Positions 13,782 through 22,615 of a stretch of DNA of 64,000 nt are shown in pieces. Within the stretch, counting starts at the first letter, position 1, and every line of letters starts with the position of its first letter. Source of the DNA: Drechmeria coniospora (lineage: Eukaryota; Ascomycota; Sordariomycetes; Hypocreales; Ophiocordycipitaceae). Location of the stretch: NCBI RefSeq assembly GCF_001625195.1, contig NC_054391.1, forward strand, positions 7,141,157 to 7,205,156, read 5' to 3'. A program made the translations under genes and the position numbers. The notes beneath the pieces were generated by a model. The model was not told the origin of the DNA. It made no database searches and was given only the letters and a program-made list of their open reading frames with translations.

Positions 13782-15218
13782 TCAGACAAACGACATGGTC
13801 GAACTCCAGGCGTCACTGCCATCCGTCGGTCGGAACTCGACGCCTTGTCCGAAGTAGCCGGCATCCTGCCAGGCCTTCATCATGGCTTCGTCAAAGGGAC
13901 CTTGGGTGGCCCCGTCGCGTCCGTCGGTCCAGCGAAACTCCCACGTTTTGCTGCCGTCGGCGGTTTCGTTGCCGGTTTGATCGTCATCCCCGCGCTTGGC
14001 TTCCGGTTCCAGCCAGTCCTCGCCAGTCTCACGCTGGAACGCGCGAATGAGGAGCTCCCTCTCCTGCTCGTATACGTCGTCGAAATCTCGGCTCAGAAGC
14101 TTGTCGGCCGCGTCCGTGATGGCGTTGATCGATTCCTTGATCCGGACCTGCTCGGCATCGCCGACGGCATCCGCGTCGACCTCGATGTCCTCGGCGGCTT
14201 TGCTCATCTTCTTGCGCTTCCACATGGGTATTTTTTTCGCCTTCGTTTGCTTCTTCCCTAGACGCGCCAGAGCCTCGAGGGGGGTTTCGACCCTTTCGAG
14301 CTGCAGAATGAGCATCGTCAGCAGATCCGACACCAGCACGTCGTCCTCCTCGAGCCGCTGTTTCCGAGCCTCCCCTTCACGTCTCCTGTGTGCTTCGGCC
14401 GCCTTCTTCAGGTCCTTTTTGCTCAGCCCTTGGAGCCAGCTGTCGTGGACTGCATCGGGATCCCCGGCTTTGCGGACAAAGTTTCCCGCCTGGTCAAACT
14501 GGCCTTCTTCCATTTCCTCCCTTAGGTTGAAGGCCTCCACCTTGGGCGCATTACGCTTCAGGCCGCCGGCGCCGACCTCCTCGTCCAGACCCTCCTCCTG
14601 AATGGCAAGTTCTGCGTCGGAATCGTCGTCGCTGCTCTCGTTCTCGTCGAGCCTCACACGCCCGCCGCTCTTGCTTTCTTCCACCTGCCCTCCGATTTCC
14701 GAGGCGTCGAGGAAGCGTACAGCCTTTTGCTTTCGCCCAGACTTGTCGAAATCTCCCGATTCTGGATCGGCCTCCTTCGCTGGAGCTTCATCCACCGTCG
14801 CAAACATGTCTTCGTCCTCGTCGTCGTCCTGCTCGTCCTTCCCCTCGCCCGACTCGAGGCTGCCGGCCTTGCCATTCTCACCGAGGGCACCGCCGCTTGC
14901 GGCGTTGTAGTTGTCGAGCTGCTCCAAGATATTGACGTCGCCTTTCTTTCGACTTGCGGCCCGGGTGTTGAATGTCTCATTGTCCGAATCGCTGTCGTAG
15001 CCGTCGAGATTCACCGCCCCTCTCTTCGTGACCCCGCTGCCGCCGATGACGTCTGCGTCGAGGACGGCATCGTCCTCGCGGGCCTCGGCAGCCAAAGTCG
15101 AAGGATTCCGCACGTCGAACTTGACTCGCTTGTTGTCGGGTTCGTCCTCATTGTGATGGGTGCGCGCAAAGTTCTCGCCATCACGCTTCGGCCGAGCGGC
15201 CGAGTATCTCGATGCCAT
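13782..15218 (-). CDS. LIN1: Lin1/CD2BP2 homologue, GYF-domain U5 snRNP protein
   Basis: This is a component of the U5 snRNP / tri-snRNP (52 kDa class) that binds proline-rich ligands through a C-terminal GYF domain. It is a single exon of 478 residues. The start at 15218 is chosen because ASRYSAARPKR resembles a true N-terminus, whereas the 33 extra upstream codons look like leader. The N-terminal region contains an NKRVKFD-type basic motif and a YDSDSDNETFNTRAASRKK segment, followed by long acidic stretches. The middle has PLEALARLGKKQ and a Lys-rich PMWKRKKM. The GYF domain occupies roughly the last 65 residues, with the WEFRW strand, TQGPFDEAMMKAWQDAGYF and closing VEFRPTD. The gene is divergent from UFD1. 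Identification rests on domain order and the GYF signature. Confidence 0.88.
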   Translation of the reverse strand: MASRYSAARPKRDGENFARTHHNEDEPDNKRVKFDVRNPSTLAAEAREDDAVLDADVIGGSGVTKRGAVNLDGYDSDSDNETFNTRAASRKKGDVNILEQLDNYNAASGGALGENGKAGSLESGEGKDEQDDDEDEDMFATVDEAPAKEADPESGDFDKSGRKQKAVRFLDASEIGGQVEESKSGGRVRLDENESSDDDSDAELAIQEEGLDEEVGAGGLKRNAPKVEAFNLREEMEEGQFDQAGNFVRKAGDPDAVHDSWLQGLSKKDLKKAAEAHRRREGEARKQRLEEDDVLVSDLLTMLILQLERVETPLEALARLGKKQTKAKKIPMWKRKKMSKAAEDIEVDADAVGDAEQVRIKESINAITDAADKLLSRDFDDVYEQERELLIRAFQRETGEDWLEPEAKRGDDDQTGNETADGSKTWEFRWTDGRDGATQGPFDEAMMKAWQDAGYFGQGVEFRPTDGSDAWSSTMSFV

Positions 15219-15949
15219 GGCAGGCCGAAGAGCCCTATTAGCTCCCTTTCTTGCGAAAGTGAATGGATGAATTGGGGGGAGGTAAGAAAGGCGGAAGGTC
15301 GAGGGGACGTTTCCCACGTCGATGGTGCTGCCAGCTATGTCGCCTCGGCCAAAGCGTCGAGGTCGACGAATGGCAGAAGCTGACTGGTCAGCGGATTATT
15401 TTCAGTGCCGGAGGCAGCAATGAGGAGCGCCACAGGCTTTCGCTCAGCATGCGTCATTCCCCAAGTGTTCAAGTAATGCTCCAAGTACTCCGCAAATGGA
15501 TTGCAGCACTCCGTACTCCGTACTGTACGGAGTAATACCGCAAACTATTAAAAAAGGAACTACTTACAAAGTGCTGCAAGAGGCACAGTACTTCCAAGTA
15601 CACTATACTTGCACCTACAGCCGTCCTTGTACGTAACTGTACATGTACTTGGCTTAGCTACCGGAGCACGCCAACCCCTACTCTGCAACTCGGGTACGAC
15701 TTCTAACCTTGCCTTTCGTCACCAGTTGCCTCCAAAGCCCAACCAGCTCAGCTCACCATCACTGCTCGACACAGCTTACTGGACTGCCCTGTGCCGCCTT
15801 ACGCATCAACCTTGCAGACGCCAACTTGGTGTTGGAGAGTCTGTGGCAGTTGCAGTTGGAGTTGGTGGACTGTAGCGCACTGAATCGTACCAGCAAACGT
15901 CGCCACCGACGGCCGGACCGATATCGCGAGTCGGCATTAGGCTTCCACC
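15219..15949. other. Divergent promoter region between LIN1 and UFD1
   Basis: This 0.7 kb gap drives two genes in opposite directions. A short motif cluster (TACTCCGTACTCCGTACTGTACGGAGTAAT at about 15509-15538 in overlapping pieces, then ACTTGTAC words to about 15650) sits in the middle. Nothing else was recognised. Confidence 0.5.
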
Positions 15950-17229
15950 ATGGTTCGTTGCCCATCACCTCATCCCATCGCCGCCCCTCTTCTTCAATGT
16001 GCCTCTGCCTCTGACCCGTTGCCAGTATTCCCCCTACGGCGGCGGTTTCTATGCCGGAAACCCCGATCACCTCTACAACATGGCCCGCCATGGCAGGCGA
16101 CCCATGATCCAGCGTTTCGACGAGTACTACCGATGCTACCCCGTCATCATGGCGCCTGGCTCCGAACGGCCGGAACTCAACTACGGATCCAAGGTGATCC
16201 TGCCCCCGTCTGCCCTGGACAAGGTCTCCAAGCTACACGTCCAGTGGCCGCTCTTGATGGAGCTCATCAACGGCGAGAAGGGCAAGCATTCCCACGCCGG
16301 CGTGCTCGAGTTCATCGCCGAAGAGGGACGGGCGTACATTCCGCAGTGGGTTCGTGCTAGCTCCCGTCTCGTCTCGTAAGGGCATGACGACGAAGCAGCA
16401 GCTGACAGATCCCAAGATGATGGAGACGCTGGCCATGGACGTCGGTGACATGATCCAGATCCGGACGACGTCGCTCGAACTTGCCAAGATGGTCAAGCTG
16501 CAACCGCAGTCGGTCGCCTTCCTCGACATCAGCGACCCCAAGGCCGTTCTCGAGAGAGCCTTCAGGAACTTCGCCACCCTCACCAAGGGCGACGTGTTCA
16601 ACTTTGAGTACAACGATGAGATCTACCACGTCGCCGTTTTGGACGTCAAGCCGGAGACGGACAAGATGGGCGTTTGCATGATCGAGACGGACGTGTCTGT
16701 CGAGTTTGCCCCTCCTGTTGGCTACGTTGAGCCCGAGAGGAAGAGCGGTACCAGCACTCCGCGCAGCGCCCGAGCTGGCGTCCCCGCCGGGGGCATCTTG
16801 CACCACCAGGGCACTATGGCTCAAGCCATCAACTACAGCGCCATCGCTCCGTCGGCGACGAGCAACACCACCAACTTCCGTGGCGACGGCCAGCGACTTA
16901 CCAAGAGGGGGAGCAAGAACCCGACACCGAAGCCCGCGACGCCCGTGCTGGAGGATTCGTCGGCACTCCCGAAACGGCACGTTGGAACGGCTGCTCCGCT
17001 GCGCTTGTCGCCGAACAAACTCTTTTTCGGCTACGAGCTGAAGCCGGTCAAGACGGATGAGGATAGGAAGCTGGAAAAGGAAGCGGCGCAGAGGCCTCAT
17101 TTTGCTGGTCAAGGACAGAGCCTTCGTGGGACTGTCAAGAGAAAGGGCGAGACGGACGAGAAGTCCAAGGCGCCGGACAAGAAAGGCTCGAGTGAAGGGC
17201 ATCGGCTCGACAGCCGTAGTCCGAAATGA
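15950..17229 (+). CDS. UFD1: Ufd1, ubiquitin-recognition subunit of the Cdc48 complex
   Basis: With Npl4 and Cdc48/p97 this protein extracts ubiquitylated substrates, for example in ER-associated degradation. Three coding exons: 15950-15952 (the ATG alone), 16026-16349 and 16417-17229. The first intron begins directly after the start codon (GTTCGT...CTGAC...GCCAG); the second (16350-16416) also has a GTTCGT donor and rejoins IPQW to MMETL. The product is about 379 residues. The double-psi barrel domain spans roughly residues 20-195: RFDEYYRCYPVIM, LPPSALDKVSKL, HAGVLEFIAEEGRAYIPQW, then GDMIQIRTTSLELA and FNFEYNDEIYHVAVLDVKP. The C-terminal half is low-complexity with FFGYELKPVKTDEDRK and basic stretches, as in fungal homologues. 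The initiator placement is inferred but gives the expected N-terminus MYSPYGGGF. Confidence 0.93.
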
Positions 17230-17818
17230 TTTTTCACGCTCCGAGGATGCAGGGCGTTGCGGTGTTGGCCTTGGGATCCATTCCCTTCCATGCGGAGGAA
17301 ATACTATACTACTATCCTAGCAACTGGGTAGCCTGGTACGCACAAGACACCGGTTCCAGCGGCACGAGCTGCTTTGTGTTGCATTACGTGGTGCATTGAG
17401 CAGCGGTGCTAGGCAGATCAGACGACGGTTGCCTGCCGTTGGCGACACAGGAGGTTCTGGGATGGTGCCAATGATGATGCTGTGGAAGGGTGATGCTGAT
17501 CATGCTGCTGATTACGACTGTCCCAGCTGCGGCAAATGGCACCAGTTGCCAAGATACTCGCTCGGTAAAAATTGCACCTGCGCACGATACGGACCGTCCT
17601 CGCGCCATCCTCACGAGCGTGCTTGAGCGAATGAGGTGCACGTAAAACCTAGACTTCTCGACACACACTTTGATCATTGGCAACTAGCTCTGCCTCGATA
17701 GTCCCGCCCCGTCCGCTCCAGTGTGTCTAGATGCCCCTTGAATGCCTGCGACCGAATCTGTCATCTTCATCCGGTCTGGCAGTCTAGCCAGAGGGCGGCC
17801 AGAAGCCTGCTCGATGGC
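17230..17818. other. Intergenic, convergent 3' ends
   Basis: This gap lies between the end of UFD1 and the 3' end of the first minus-strand Myb gene. No motif cluster and no convincing gene were seen; short open frames on either strand lack protein-like composition. Confidence 0.45.
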
Positions 17819-18481
17819 TCACTCCAACACGTTGGTCGCCTGGTACCTGAGGGATCGGACAATAGCACCCTCCCTCTCCTTCTTGATGAGGTTGGCCGCG
17901 TCTATGGCGACGTTCTTGACCCTCTTCCGTACACAAGGGGTAGGAACCGAGCCATCACCTCCGACGTTGTCATATTCTTCATCGTCGTATTTGGCCATCT
18001 CCTTCTCATCGTCGTCGCAGCGTGGCTCGGCCAGGGAACGCTTCGTCGGAGTCTTGGACGAACTCGCTAGCTTTCGCTTTCGGGACGACTTTGAAGCCGG
18101 CTCGGGCGTCGAAGGTCCTGCATCGGATACGGTAGCGGCGAGGGCGAGGGAGAGGGCGGCGGCGTCGCCATGACGCGCCTTGAAGTCTTTCATGACTACC
18201 TTGCTGAAGTGCTGACTACGAAGGTGAAGGCGATGGCACCTTGCTGTCAGCCGTCTGTGAGGGGAATGTATCGTCTCGAGGCGCAAGGAAGATCGGGCAT
18301 GGGGATGGAGGGGAAACACTCACGAGATGGCCTCTTTGGTGAACGAGTGTCCAAGCTGTTGGAGGATGGCGTGCACCTTGGACCAGTTGTGTACCACCCT
18401 TCCCTCATGGCTGCTGACGATGAGGGCGACGCAGAGATCACGATCGGCGGCGGCATCCCACTTTCTGTCTCCGCCAGCCAT
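17819..18481 (-). CDS. Small Myb/SANT-like DNA-binding protein (array member A)
   Basis: Two exons on the minus strand: 18481-18324 and 18215-17819, with a phase-2 intron (18216-18323, GTGAGT...TTCGTAG), giving 184 residues. Exon 1 encodes the first two helices of a Myb/SANT-like fold (RKWDAAADRDLCVALIV, then NWSKVHAILQQLGHSFTKEA). Exon 2 opens with the recognition-helix pattern QHFSKVVMKDFKARHGDAA. The tail is Ser/Pro/Lys-rich with the basic segment KSSRKRK and an acidic patch, then VRKRVKNVAIDAANLIKK. The role is probably nuclear DNA binding; targets are unknown. The intron falls at exactly the place used by array members B1 and D, which supports common descent. It is the left end of the minus-strand arm. 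Confidence 0.75.
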
Positions 18482-19435
18482 GGTTGGTGTCAAACTTCAC
18501 CACGAGGACCGGGCCGTTGCTTATCTCTTCTCTATGCGTTGGCTATAGACACTTTGTCAGCTTTTGTCATGAGGTTTTGCCATCAGCTTCTCGATCAAGT
18601 AGTGGCTGCTGGTGTGCTTGTGAGAGCGAACAGGAACTGAACCCCGCCCGCGCAATGAGAAGATGAAATGCATTTTAAGAAGACAGACGAACGGACAGGA
18701 ACGCAAAACTACACACCGGCGTAAATACTGGATGGCGAGAAGAAGAAATTCAATATTTCCGTGGGTGCTGTCCTACACCGAGATAAGTTGCGATGCTGTT
18801 GAAGTTGAGACAAATGTGCTCCGCTCGTTTGTTGGGGTTTTGTGATGGTGCGTTGGTGGAGAGTGGAACGGAAAGAGGTGATAGAGAGGCCTAACCTCGA
18901 GATGAACAGATCATCGGTTGCTCAGGAAACAAACAGCTCTCCGAAGTGAGCAGCACCCGTGGTTCGGCTGCGAGCTGTTTCCGTGGACATGCATCGCCAT
19001 GGTGATTCCTTTTGACTCGTACTTCATCCCCAGCATCTCTCTTCCGCAAGAATAGATGGAGCGGATCGTGCTTCAATCAGGTTCAGAAAGAAACAACGCG
19101 CGCCCTACGCATATGGGAATGGTTAAGAAGGCTGGAGAGGGGACGGTTTTAATGTGTCAATTTCTTTCGCCCCAGTTCCGTAGTCTGGTTCTCCAACACT
19201 CCTCTTGAGAACCACGCGTATAGCAAAGAGCCGAGAATATCACCAAGGCCATTCATGCACGCCAACAGCTCAACCATCAGTGTATAGAAGAACTCCGATG
19301 CCGAAGTGGCAGTTGGTGTAAACTTGCGAACCTACACCTCGCCGGAATTGGTGCCATATTCCTCGTCTTCATCCAGGACGGGACTGGCGCTACTAAGCTG
19401 TTAGGCTCAAGTTGCCCGGGAATGTACCTGTGCAC
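18482..19435. other. Intergenic within the Myb array
   Basis: The sequence between member A and the B locus was read on both strands. It contains the promoter of A and the 3' flank of B1. No gene, no Myb-like fragment and no copy of the palindromic intergenic motif was seen. Confidence 0.45.
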
Positions 19436-19936
19436 TCACTCGCGCTCTTTCTTGATCCTCTTCCTGGGCGGCATGATCTCGGACTCATCGGGCGAGTCTT
19501 CCTTCTTCAGAAACTCTGTAAAGTTCGTCTCGTCATCGACGTTTCCGCCGCATTCCTCTTTCGGATATCCTTTCGATGGCGTCTTGCGTTTGAGGCTTGT
19601 GCTTTCCTTGACAGCTCTTTTCTTCACGGGAGTGACACTGCCGCCACCAGCCGACATGTTGCGGCCACGACGAAGTTTCTGGATGTGCTGGCTACGATAA
19701 GGCGGAACGTCAGCGGCTTGAAGCGAACCGAGCGGAATGATGAAGAGAAAAAGGGGACACGGGGAGAGTGGACGACAATACTTGATTGCATCGTAGGAAT
19801 AACTGTATCCCCACTCCTGCATGCGGCTCGAAACTTGGGTGAGAACAGCCTTGTTGGGCCTGACCTCCGCCAGGACGGCGAGAAGGAGAGCTTCGTGTGA
19901 CTTCTCAGTCCAGCCGCGGACAGGTATGCTAGACAT
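19436..19936 (-). CDS. Small Myb/SANT-like protein (array member B1) with the shared second exon
   Basis: Exon 1 is 19936-19782 and exon 2 is 19691-19436, with a 90-nt phase-2 intron (GTATTG...TCGTAG), giving 136 residues. Exon 1 encodes RGWTEKSHEALLLAVLAEV and MQEWGYSYSYDAI. Exon 2 begins with QHIQKLRRGRNMSAGGG, the third-helix pattern shared with members A and D, and ends with a bipartite basic tail (KKRAVKES, MPPRKRIKKERE). The product is probably a nuclear DNA-binding protein. Exon 2 is the only second-half Myb exon found downstream of the two upstream modules at 20135-20298 and 20672-20841, both of which could be spliced to it in frame. Confidence 0.72.
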   Translation of the reverse strand: MSSIPVRGWTEKSHEALLLAVLAEVRPNKAVLTQVSSRMQEWGYSYSYDAIKYCRPLSPCPLFLFIIPLGSLQAADVPPYRSQHIQKLRRGRNMSAGGGSVTPVKKRAVKESTSLKRKTPSKGYPKEECGGNVDDETNFTEFLKKEDSPDESEIMPPRKRIKKERE

Positions 19937-20134
19937 GGTGATACGTCGGTCGGGGAATTTGTTGAACAATCGTGAGGTGATAGATCCAGGCTGAGGGATG
20001 GATGGAAAGATGCAACGGAAGATGCAATGGCAGAAAGAGGATGGAAGTGTGTACCCGAGTGGATTTGAAATGCCAAACCCGCTCGTTGCAAAAAGGTCAC
20101 AGGGGAGATGGGGAAAAACAAAGAAACACTGTAC

Positions 20135-20298
20135 CGAAGAGCACTCTCGGAGAAGCTGTAGCCTTTGGCATGCATATCGTCCAAAACCTTGTTCATATCT
20201 GCCGAAGATATGTTGAGATGTTGAAAAAGCGCAATGAGGATGTCCTGGTGAACAACAGGATCCCACTTCATAAGCTGACGGCCAGGCATTGCAGACAT
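20135..20298 (-). CDS. First-half Myb module B2, upstream alternative exon or partial gene
   Basis: An ATG at 20298 opens 54 codons plus two bases ending in a GTACAG donor. It encodes LMKWDPVVHQDILIALFQHL and VLDDMHAKGYSFSESAL, clearly the same first-half fold as A, B1 and D. Between this donor and the B1 start codon there is no acceptor followed by the QH..KLR pattern. Splicing to the acceptor at 19691 would give an in-frame 139-residue protein sharing exon 2 with B1 (intron 443 nt). Other readings: splicing into the frame that runs through into B1, giving a two-Myb protein with a 45-residue linker over a poor GAG acceptor, or a degenerate gene that lost its second exon. Confidence 0.55.
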
Positions 20299-20671
20299 GG
20301 GATGAGAATGATCTCTTCACTTCGAAGGAAGAGAGTTTGAAGAGTTGGAAACAGCCTGACTCTTGTAGAGTAGATGCAATTGGAAAAAGGCTGGGCCAAA
20401 TTGAACAGAGAAAATTAGGATGTGGGCGGTGGTGTGTGAGCATCGCTCGTTCAGAGCAGTGTACGCTGTTGTTGCACTAGCAACTCCTCAGCGGCTCCTC
20501 AGTTCCTTGCCATTGCCACCGGCATTATGCTTCCATAACACGAGCATGATGCACAAAGGCAGGCGCAACGCAAATACTGGTCACGAGTGACGTTTGTCGA
20601 TGAAGACAGCCGGCAACTGAGGGAAGAAAGGAGGCTACTTATAGTAGGGAGTTGATGAAACTAGTACGCAC

Positions 20672-20841
20672 CGAATAGCATTCCACGACACATTATGGCC
20701 CATTTCTCGAAGCTGTGTTTCGATCCTCTCCTTGGCAACAGTGTCTAAAGCACCTGATTGTTGTGCCGCCTCATACAAGCAGGCGGCGAGATCACAGAGT
20801 AGCACCGGGCTATCCCAGGGGCTCGATCCCTTTGGAGGCAT
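20672..20841 (-). CDS. First-half Myb module C, upstream alternative exon or partial gene
   Basis: An ATG at 20841 opens 56 codons plus two bases ending in a GTGCGT donor. It encodes SSPWDSPVLLCDLAACLYEA and IETQLREMGHNVSWNAI, matching the first-half pattern of the array (start aromatic, Leu-rich helix, then G[YH]xxxxxAI). Reading on past the donor stops at 20635. No second-half exon lies between here and module B2. Splicing to 19691 would be in frame and give 141 residues, but over a 980-nt intron. It could also be a decaying copy. The coding sequence itself is intact with no stop. Confidence 0.5.
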
Positions 20842-21360
20842 GGTTTCTGGATTGACTGAAGAGCGGAGCGAGCGTTGCCGTTTGTCAAGTTTCTTTCGAT
20901 GCGAGATGGAGGAGAGGCTGGCTGCGTTTGGCGAGTGGAGGTCAAGTTGTGTGTGGCTTCTTGCGGTTGAAGCCATAACACTGACCTGACCAAAGTAGTC
21001 GCGGTCGTGTGGTTGCTCAGCAGCAAAGAAACATCTGTTCGGCGTCTAGTCCACCCTGGAAACGAAAAAAAAAAATGCACGGCCGGCATTGGTGACTGTC
21101 GTAGCCGAAGGGCAAAAAAGAGTGAGTCTTTTCGACGGGAGGAATTGATAGTCACTCCGCTGTTGGCTTATGTACATATACAGACTCTTGTGGGCCTGTC
21201 GTCCATCCACAACTGCTTCTCGCAAACTCCTTGTCACATTCAGCTATGCAAATACAAAACACGGAACAAGGTGCGCCACGGTATGGCGAGGACGAGGACA
21301 GCGCCCCGAAAAGATGCAGGGCTACGAGGCCAAGAGCAATCACGCAACGGCGATGACATG
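20842..21360. other. Intergenic within the Myb array
   Basis: About 0.5 kb between module C and member D, holding the promoter of C and the 3' flank of D. An A-run lies near 21064-21075. No gene was recognised. Confidence 0.4.
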
Positions 21361-22615
21361 CTATGCCTCGTCATAGTTTTCGAACCTAGATCCTGGTCAG
21401 GGGCAAGATGCTCTCCAAGGCTAACAAACTTACTCGGAGCCATACTGATCTGCAGCTTCCGAGCCGTTGTGGGCGGCAAGAGCGAGGACTGCTTCGTCAT
21501 CAAGCGCTGCATCGTTTTCGCTTTCGGCCCCCATCTCCCGCGATCCAGTCTTTACGCGTTTGGCTGGGTGCTCTTCCTCGTCGTCCTGTACAGCTTCTTC
21601 GCCGGCACCCACTCGCCTGGAGCGGTGCGGATCTTGGACATCTACCGTGGTCTCAACAGCATCTTGAGACTGAGGGACCTGGTCCGGCCGTGTAGACGAC
21701 GCAGAAATCGGAGGCTGCGTAGGATTACTGGCAGGAGCGGAAGTTCGTGGCTGCGCTATCCCTTTGCTCTCACCATTTTGCGCCTTCGTCTCGGGGGGTG
21801 GCTGGGATTCGCCAGCCGTCGCCGCAGGAGCTTGCTCAGAAGCGGGCGCAGGATGCGAAGCATCTGTGGACTGCACAGGCTCTGGCGCTTGCGGAGAATC
21901 TGCGGATGTTCCTGGGACTTGGGCCGGTGTTTGGCCCTCGACAGGAGCAGGAATACCGCGGCCAGCCGGCGCAGGCAGACCAGTTCCAGGCACCTCCTTC
22001 CGAGGGCGGCCCCGTCCCGGCCTGGGTCTTCTGGTGATGGGATTCAGGGTTGGATCTATGCGTCTGGCGTTCTCTGGAATAATGCCGTCCGCCTCCATCT
22101 TATTCTGGACCCTTCGCAGTCCCTGAAAGTGTTGACTATTTCGAAGTCTGTTAGTGACGCGCGTCACTCCCACATCACTCCCGGGAACACGAGGCATGCA
22201 TGTACGATATATACAGCAGAGGAGAGGCATTGGGAAAATAAAGTATGTCATCTTCTCGAGATGGAAGCTCTGAGATGGCGCCAAGACACGACATGGTCGC
22301 TATTTCGCTCAGGAACTGGAGGGCAGTGGAGGGGAGGGGTCAGACGGATACGTCATTGCATCTTCTGGGCCGCCGGGGTCGATGGAGAAGTGATGAGAAG
22401 ACGAGATGGCATGGATCTCGCTGTGTGAGATGCGCAAAGGAAGGAATCACAATGACATACCGACATCCCTCATTGGTGAAGCCATACCCGAGCGTTCTCA
22501 TGTGATTGCCAATCGTCGTCCATTCGGCACCGCTGATGACGCCAATATTTTTGACGGACAAAATGGTGAAGAATAAATCTTTATCTGCTCGATCATTCCA
22601 ATTCTTGCTATTCAT
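21361..22615 (-). CDS. Myb/SANT-like protein with Pro/Ala-rich tail (array member D)
   Basis: Three exons on the minus strand: 22615-22461, 22135-21434 and 21385-21361, giving 293 residues. Intron 1 is long for this window (325 nt, GTATGT...AATAG) and phase 2, as in A and B1. Intron 2 (21386-21433) has a GTAAGT donor and a CCTGAC branch and adds the short ending EFENYDEA. The Myb-like domain comprises WNDRADKDLFFTILSV, EWTTIGNHMRTLGYGFTNEG and, from exon 2, QHFQGLRRVQNKMEADG. An AT-hook-like RRPRPGRGRPRK follows at about residues 88-99; a GRGRP core is a known minor-groove binder. The rest is a Pro/Ala/Gln-rich disordered region and an acidic end, suggesting a transcriptional regulator. This is the most complete and conserved-looking member of the minus arm. 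Confidence 0.8.

Noticed and set aside
21007..22428. 473-codon plus-strand open frame
   Set aside because: Antisense to Myb member D; rich in Arg, Ser and Cys with no domain, while the opposite strand has splice signals and a recognisable fold.
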